DNA from: Lumbricus rubellus
Lineage: Eukaryota; Annelida; Clitellata; Crassiclitellata; Lumbricidae
Direction: 5' to 3'
Length of the DNA: 64,000 nt
Assembly: GCA_945859605.1 (NCBI GenBank)
Contig: OX243814.1
Location: 43,033,931-43,097,930, forward strand
In this document: positions 1-9,300 of the stretch, one piece after another
Position numbering within the stretch: the first letter of the stretch is position 1
Layout of the letters: every line of letters starts with the position of its first letter
Notes under the pieces: generated by a model
Database searches by the model: none
Told to the model about the DNA's origin: nothing
The model's input: the letters and a program-made list of their open reading frames with translations, nothing else
Program-made: the position numbers and the translations under genes

Positions 1-271
1 ATCATGCATAATTTCATAAGTGCAAACCAATTAATAAATAACCAGAAATCAATTAAATTTACACAAGAAGATATTTCACACTGAAACCACTTGGTGCATT
101 GGTTAGGCCGTATGGTGACTATGTCAGATACTTGAAACGCACCAAACGAAATGTCAGGTTCCACACACACATATCCTGCCATCTAGTATGGTCCTAACAA
201 GTACAAAGTTATAATATAGCTGGCACTGTTCCGAAAGTGAGTCCAATGAAGTGACACACTGTGACCCTTAC

Positions 272-361
272 CTGTCGATTGGCTCCTGCTTTCACCATTT
301 CCATGATGATGTTTTCAGTCGCCATGAACGGCAGTTCTTGATTGATGCGACGTTCTATGAC
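272..361 (-). CDS. ADSL: ADSL exon 11
   Basis: 90 nt, phase 0 at both ends, acceptor ttgtaaag, donor gtaagg. Encodes [20 protein letters not shown] then [10 protein letters not shown]. The next exon (expected HEKIRVLS-like block) is not in bases 1-271, so the gene continues off the left edge. Confidence 0.94.
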
Positions 362-3300
362 CTTTACAAAACAATTCAAACGTAAACATTACGAATCTAT
401 ATAAATAAAAATGAAACTTTCAAATAGTTTATCACGCAATCACGCCGAAACTCACGCACCGATTTTTGTGAAAATTTACCAAAAGCTTCCATTCTAATAG
501 CACCGTGTCGTAGCATTTCTTTTCCACGAAAAAACGCAACCTTTTCCACAAAAAGTCAACTTTGCAATCCGTTCGTCCGCCATTTGCAACTTCAACGAAA
601 CCACGCGCTTGCAAAATATTGTCTTCACCCGTAAAACACAGTGACGATACATCAATGAGGTTGCGTCCCGTGACGTCATAAGCGAGTGGAATATTACGAA
701 AGCGGCCTAAAATTTTTGGGCTATATAATATCCGCTGTCACTAAAGGACGGTGTGAGGGAGGGGGAGTGGGAGGGGGAGGGGAGAGGGAGGGGGAGGTCT
801 TTTCTGCCACAGCAACGCGTGGCTGGGTACAGCTAGTAATATATAAATACAGTGAACACCTGCCTTTACACGTCACTTGTGAACTGGACCTGTGTCTTAA
901 TGGGTATACGTGTTAACATTGTTTCACATTACTGCAACTACTTTTGGTCATAAAGCACTGTTACATATCAATTGTCATTTGAGCAGCAGTGCTAAACTAA
1001 AAGATGCATGATGAGGCCCTATCGACAACATGAATCAACGGAATATAATTATATAAATCTGACCTTTGGATAGACAACAAGTCCTTCACAGATGTTCTGC
1101 AACGTTGACAGCATGACATCTGCTGTGAGAAACGCCTCTGGCAGACACATACGCCTACAAACGAAACACAGCTCACATGTCAAATCAACAGAAGGCAGCT
1201 ATTCAACTTGCCTTTTTTCTCGGAGTTGGACGCACTGGGAGCGCTTCTGAAAGGCTCTTGCTACAAGAAGCGCTTTATAAATGGTCATATAAGATAAGAT
1301 AAGCTACTCGCAAAGGCTTTAAAAGGTAGTATATATATATATTTCCACTTGATTGTTATTATTATTACTATTATTAGCATCACAATAATTATTAAGCACC
1401 TATTGAACGTCACTGTCTAATGTGAGTGCTAAGCATTTTGTTAGTGAAGGACTTGTCCAAGGTTTCCATACAGCCACTGTTTCAAGGGAGGATGCTCAAA
1501 CACATACCCCCGCGTTCCAAGGCTCTAACCCAATGGCTACCATGTCCCATTACTAGGCATCATGACCAGTCCATCTTTCAGGAATAAGTTACATAGCAAT
1601 GACCGTAATTAACATCTTGATCTTTCTTTGCCCTTTTTCCGCAAGCATTTGAAAATCATTCTCTTTGATTTGTGCTTTGTGCTGTCAAGTTGGGAGCACC
1701 TCTGAGAAGTTTATCTTGAAGTGGTGCTATATAAATTCATGATTAAATCAAACTCTCTCACTAATCAACCAACCAAATGAACAATCAACATATATGATTG
1801 ATCAACCAATGATTGATCACTTGATCAATAATCCTGTCAACTCATTCATTCATTCAGAGCATTTATATAGCACCCCTTCAAGAAACTACTAAGAGGCGCA
1901 TGAGGCGAATGAGGTCAGTAGGCTAGCGTTAAAACAGTAACACGAGAGTGTAAGTTCTGGAATAGAAGACTTGTTCAGCATCTTCACAGCGACAATGGAA
2001 ATGTCAAGGATTGGGACTGACCTGTTGGCGCTATCGTCAAGTGTCCTTTCCATCCACTGGACAGAATGTGTCATCAGAGGATCCAAGACGAGCACCTCAA
2101 GGTGCCGTGCAAGCGCACAGCACCGCTCACAGCGCATCGGATTGCGCTTGTACGCCATGGCTGACGAACCTAAACAACAAATCAAATGAAACAAACTTCA
2201 TCAAACCAGTTCGTGTGAAACCTGTAACTTCAGTAATTCATTCATTCAACAACTCTGCGATGTACCTATTACGTAACCAGAACTAATTTGTAAACCTTTA
2301 TTTAAATAACTTTTTAAGACAAGGCATAAAGATGTATTGTACTACGTCAAAGTAACTTTTACAGATAATATCTATAGCTAACCTGCTTTAATTCTGTAAC
2401 AGGAACAAATTTTTAAATTCTATTTTATCGGCATTAAAGCATCTGAACGACAATTTCTAAATCCAGCTCTATCTACTGTGATCTAATTCTGAAGCATCAT
2501 ACAATCTTGAAAATAATGGTAGTTTACTTGTCCTCAGACATAAGGTCTTGGGTCTTGAAGGACCTATCAGCTGAAAGGCTAACACACACATACACATCAA
2601 TACATACATACATACACACATACATGTATACGCACATGCAGTTATATGTATACATAAGTGTATATACAAATTATACATACATACTACACACACAAAGGTC
2701 ATGAGGTTAGTGCATGTAACCAACCAATCTGGTCTTTTTCAAATGGTTCTTCAACTTCTTTGAAGCACGCAAGCAGTCGTATATCTGTGCACATCTAAAA
2801 GCATCAACAACAATCGGTCACATTACTAAAATATCACAATTAAGTCACAAAGAAAGCATGTGTCAACAACACAAAACTATACAGGTAAACAAACACAGTC
2901 ATTCTGTTAATAGAAACTGGGTTTGGATCACTAAAAGTAAAATGTGAGCAAATACTTTTGTTAAAAAATTATACGTTATTATTATATTGTCATGTTAAAT
3001 GTAATCATCATCTTTAAAAGTCACTATGTACAACTATGACTGCAAAGTTATAGAAACTGGCTTTATGCATACGATGTATACGACATATACATGCATACGT
3101 AACTGGTTATAGCCAATTACAGGATTTGCTGATAATACTAAACATCCCAGTATCGATTGTAAGTAATTTAACAGGCACACAATTTTTTCAGGCAAAGTCT
3201 TACATTGATTAGTTTAACCAGCTGCTTAAAATGTCAAACCTTGTGAATGGCTACATACCTTGTGAACAGAGGCTCCAAGAGTAGCCAAAGCGGACAGGCA

Positions 3301-6300
3301 TTCAGTGTCAACCTTTCTTGTGTAAGTCTGGCCGCAGATAATGAACGAACTGCAGATGAAACACAAACAAACTTTTATGTTAAAGTAAGCACAAAAGCTG
3401 GTCTCAACTACACAAGCAGGGTAAGGAATAAACGTCAGAAAAAATTAGTTAAAACAATCACAGTTAAGTTCCAAGCAACAGAATGGCAGTCAACATATAT
3501 TTTAGATGAGTAATGTACACTGTTGTACAGCGTACGACATACATGCCCTCGAAGACAAAAAAATGCTGACAACAAAGAGCCCTGAAACAACAATGGTTGT
3601 ACTGATAACTACACAAAGACTCAAAACTATCCTCCAATATTACCAGATGATAAATAAAGAAGCTACACTGGGTTTCTGAGATACAAAGGACAAGTTACAG
3701 GACTGAAACTTACAGCATAATACGGTTCCAAAGGTCCAAACACACTGAAAGACAGAGCACAAAAAGTGCACAAAAGACACATGTAGAGCATATACAAACA
3801 AACACTAAGATACTCAGCCAAACTCTCACACAAACATTATGACAAACACTATAGCAAACAATCTTATAGACCTACACTACACTGCAAGTAGCATTTCATG
3901 TCCACATTTAAGCAGTTAATTGTCATAATTTTCCATCAAAACACAAGATATAAGTAAATCAATGGAAAACATTGACATTATTATGTTTGAATCATATTAA
4001 ATTTCACAACTCTGTCAGATCTCGATATATACCAACCTTTTGAATCCTGCCATCTCAGTCACCTTCATGTCTAGAAGTTCAACCTGCAAGTAAGCATGAA
4101 TGAATTTTAAATTGCAATTATCAAGTCAATTATAAAATACTACAATAGAAATCAGAATAAAAAATTAAAAACTTCTACAGCTAATTTTAAAAAGACTTCA
4201 GTTTTGACTAAAAACATGTTACAAGTTCAATATGCAGTGAAATGAGTCGGGTGAAGGTGAGTGAGTAGAAGAGTCGGAGGACGAATAGTCAGCCAGTAAA
4301 ATGATTGACAGCAGACAATTTTGGCATATCAACAGGTATTACTCTCTCATGGTCACCCATGTACATAAGGTATTATCTTGTCATGGTCACCCATGTACAT
4401 AAGGTATTATCTTGTCATGGTCACCCATGTACATAAGGTATTATCTTGTCATGGTCACCCACACACATGAGGTATTACCTTGTCATGGTCACCCATGCAC
4501 ATGAGGTATTACCTTGTCATGTTCACCATGCACATGAGGTATTACCTTGTCATGGCCACCCATGCACATGAGGTATTACCTTGTCATGGTTGCCATGCAC
4601 ATGAGGTATTACCTTGTCATGGTTGCCATTGAAGAGGTCGAGGAAGCTGGCCTGCGTTCCTGTGGTTCCTTTCACACCTCGGAACCTCAAGTCATCTTTG
4701 GCTCTCTGCAGGTTCCTCAGGTCCATCAAGAGATCCTGGATCCAGAGGCAGGCCCTCTTGCCAACCGTTGTCAGCTGTGCTGGCCTACAGTTAATTTTTA
4801 AACAGATGTACTTATGCAATGTTGTAAACCAATCTTCTCTCAAAAGTGCAACGATATGTACAGACTAATTTTGTAACAATGATTCACAGTTAATTAATTA
4901 ATCACTCAACAAGGCTGTGCTGGATGTACATTTTGATGATATTTTCATCTGAAGTAATCCATCCATCCATCCATCCATCCATCCATCCATCCATCCATCC
5001 ATCCATCCATCCATCCATCCATCCATCCATCCATCCATCCATCCATCCATCCATCCAATTTATAAAGCGCCAGATTAAATCAGATTGCTCAGTCAATAGG
5101 ATCTTTTAGCGGCCTGAGTCACAAAGCCAATACTGAAAAGCTGTTATGGCTGTGAAAAGCATGTGAAACTGACTCATGAATGAGTCAATTTAACGAACAA
5201 TTCAACCAACCAAAACAGTAACAACCAATTGATTACAGTGAGAACAGTACGTTTAAAATAAATATTATCCCCTTGCATTCATATAAATTTCAGTGTCTTT
5301 GTACTTCTGACAATGCCACTTTAACTAATTATTGGATTGACACTTGAACCAAAATAAACAATCTACCGGTAATTATCCAGACACTAAGTTCATTCAGCGC
5401 ACTTCTATCATCCTCTAAATGACTAGTCACATAAAAATAACTTCAATCGCAATAGCATCTCATGCTCAAGTGAAGGCAATGGCATCAACCACTGGTACAT
5501 GAAAACCAAGCCATGTAATCAGATAAAAGTGTAGGCCATGCCTCCATTCATACGCCAAGTAATAATAATCACAGATAAATTATCCTGGAACCTGAGCTGC
5601 ACAATTTCCAATCACATTCAACCAATCAATAAACATTACAATCAGACACCGTTGCCATAATGTTCACACATTAATGTACTTACTGTAAATGTGTGTAACC
5701 AAGACATGGCAGATCTTTGTACTGGTCGGCAAAACCGGAAAGTCGTTGGATGCAACGAGCCAACTGTACAAAGAATTATGTATCCAATTATGCTTCAGAA
5801 CTATTCAGTACTGTGATCAGGATTATTATATTTCAGGATCATTCTTGTCATTTAATCTAAATCTAATATATAATATAACATTTGCAAAGTGCTTCTCACA
5901 GCACAGCTATTCAAAAGTTTTCTCAGCGTGAAAGGCCCACAGTCCACAGCACAGTCTACAATCTACAGCTTACAGTCATTGAACATTCCATTATCTTGTC
6001 TACAAATGCTTGAAGACCATTTTGATTAATTGATCACAGTTTTATTGTAATAGGTTGGGATTGCATATGACAATTCTCTCTTGAAGTGGCCCTATATAAA
6101 TTGTCAATTGCTATTACTGTCCTGTTAACATACCATTCAAGTAAAAATGAAAGCTAATTCTTGTAACAGGGAGATACATTTATCTTTCATGATTCACTCA
6201 TTCTTCAAAGCTAAGAACAACACCCCAGCTAGTCTATGAAAAAAAACTAACTTTTCAGATATATTACACAGGATCCATGAGATAACACTTACTCTTGGCA

Positions 6301-9300
6301 GAAGAATGTCAAAAGCATCCCTCATCACTATAATATCCTACAAAAATCAACAATTTCATATATATATAAATTCAATAAACTGGTATTATAATATCACCTG
6401 GTCACCTGGTGCCGTCAGCTACTGGAGCTCTGGCGAAAGCCCTGGTGCATCTTCTCCAGTTGATCCTCTCCCTAGTCGCCTCTCTTAGTTCCTCCAGTCT
6501 CATGCCAGACTTTTCCTGTACTTCATCCAACCATTACTTCCTTGGTCTTCCGCATCTTCTCCGTCCCTCACCGCATAATATAATATATTATATAATATAT
6601 ATTATATTATTATATTATAATATACACACGAAAATAGCTTAAAACAAAAAAGTAATCTATAATATTCAGTGCAGCAAATCAATAGGCAAATAATGCAGGG
6701 TCTCTCAGCAGGGTCGTATCATTCATTACGTACAGCAGGTACTGTGCCTAGGGCCTATGAACCTTTCATGGGCCTGGGCAAATCTGAAATTGAGAAAATG
6801 AAAAATAAAGTTTAATGATTGAATCTGACACAAAACCGAAAGGAAATATAAAATTTAGAATAAAATATTTGATTAATAATTTATGCAGTTGTATTGCAAC
6901 TCAATGCATTAATCTAAGGTTACGATGATACATTCGGTGACCTTAGCAGATCTTTTCAATAGCAAAAATAACAGATGGCAGTTGGGGATTACAAATGCAA
7001 GAGTGCCCACGATGAACTCTAGGCTATCAGATAAAAGTCTAAGAAAGTAATTTATGGGGAATGGAAATCTTTTGTAAACAAGCAAATTGTAAGTTTGCAC
7101 TATGTAAAATACGAAAGCAATGAACAAGCAAAGCATATCAAATTCACCGTATTATCGCCAACGTAAGCCGAAGTCGCTCCGAGGTGGATAATTCCAGCGG
7201 CCTTTGGACATGCAGCTCCGAACGCGTGAACGTGAGCCATGACATCATGGCGACGCTTCTTTTCCTCCTCCGCAGCACGTTCAAAGTCGATGTCCATGAT
7301 CTTGGATTCCATCTCTGCGATCTGCTCATCAGTTATGTCCAAGCCCAACGTCTAGATGAACAAGTAGAAAATTCAATAATCAAAATAAGTTCTTAAACTC
7401 TCTTGATTCCATTTGTACGAACTGCAACTATGCAGATATTGAGCCTTTTCCATGGGAGGGGGTCAGTGGTCTGGAATAGGTCCCCACAGGAGCTACGTCT
7501 GCTTCCTGGATAAATTACTGAAGCGGTTTTTTAATTCAACTCAAAAGTCTGTGCTTTTTTGCTGTGCTAGAGTCGGGAATGCTTCTGAGTAGACCCTTGA
7601 AGAAGCGCTACAAAAATTCTTTAATAAATGAATGGCTTCCCTATGAGTAGAACAGTAGGGTCTGATGCTGATAAAAATTTTATGTTTCAGTGTATAAAAT
7701 AGCTACAGCTTATGATCTTCATCTTTTATGCTACCAACAAATGAAAAACCTGTTACAAATGCAGTTTTTTTATTATGGCAGCCTTGGCAGGCAGGCTGAA
7801 CAGACATAGAAATGCTAAAAAGCACAGACAGCAGCACAGTGAAGCCCAGATGAATTGCCCCTTTGAACAATAGAAGCACGCATTTGTACCAACAAAGCCC
7901 TTAGAACATTCCATAGATTTATGTCTACCACAAAACGCCACCTAGTGACAGTGTTCATCTATTGATCCACAGTCCAAAAGACATAAAGCCTTTAGAAAGC
8001 CAACTCCTTGAAGAGCTCTGATTCTTGACAAATGGCAAGCAGCATTGAGACAAAAAGAGATTTTATTTACGGCAAGAAAAGAAAAAATCAGTTGCAGCAC
8101 AAGAGTTGCTAAGCATAAAAAATCCATGTTAATGTCTTCAGGTGTGTTTAGATTCTCTGTGGCACTCCAATCAATGATAGTCCTATCCATAAAAACTACA
8201 ACTATTCCATTCTGTAACTCGCTGTTACTAGGCCATAAATTTTATTTAGCATTGGTATAAAATATTCCTTCCCAGATCAGGAATCAACCGTGTCGAGAAT
8301 GCAAAATTTTTCTCCCTCAAACCAAAATAAAAAAATGTATAAATGAACGATCTTATTAACGCATGTTCATTTTTAAAATGTATTTTGACTTAAGGCAGAG
8401 AGAAGGTATCCCAATTTCCACTGATTACGTGTTTCCCAAGAAACCACCATTGTATCTGTTGCTTTAAACCAGCGGTATTATAATTCATTCATCCATTTAT
8501 TCGGACATTTATATAGCACTCCTTCAACTAAAAAAAACTACTCAGAGGCGCTCAATGACAGTGTTCATGTTACAGCAGCGAATATGTTTTTGGTAAATAG
8601 GCCTCCCACCAAGCGGAGATCACTCCCTTCAGGTAGCCTATTTCTCACAGACATAAGCAGTTTACAACAATTGTACAGTATATATCATCATAACTGACAA
8701 CTAAAATTAATCACTGCATGTACTTATCATGAATGTATCATTGACTGTCTATTTTTTTGTCAATCCACCTGTCACAAGTACCAGATTTTCCCTTAACAGG
8801 TCACTTCACATTAATGTAGCAACTCACCTTCTCCGACCTGGCCAACCAAACCCAGAGCTTCCGCCAAGTTAACACCTTCTTCGCTTCACTAAAATTGTAG
8901 CACATGGCCTCCGACCCCCATTTGTAGCGCAGAGAAAATGGCGACCGATATGCATTGTAGGCATCCATGCTCTCTCTCTACCCAACTACATCTACTGCAC
9001 TGCAACTTGTTGACAAAACTCTCCTGATAAGATTCATTCACAGTCGGTTGCGAGTATAAACAAACAACGTAGGTCCATAACAACGCTCTTTGTCGGGAAA
9101 AAATCTTTGCCATTGATCAGGAAGGACAATAGCGAGCTACACATGGTAAAAAGAAATTACGTGGACTGTGCTGGTTTTATAGAATATGTTAACCATATTG
9201 TGTAAACAACAGAGAGACATAAAAGGAATTGGGTGAGGGAAGTGATTTGCTGACGCAGAACAGGATCAATATTATGGCAAGCAAAATCGTGTTCCCAAAG

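Noticed and set aside
7753..8190. Two adjacent minus-strand frames in an ADSL intron
   Set aside because: Possibly an old element, but I could not match either to a family; not listed as a feature.
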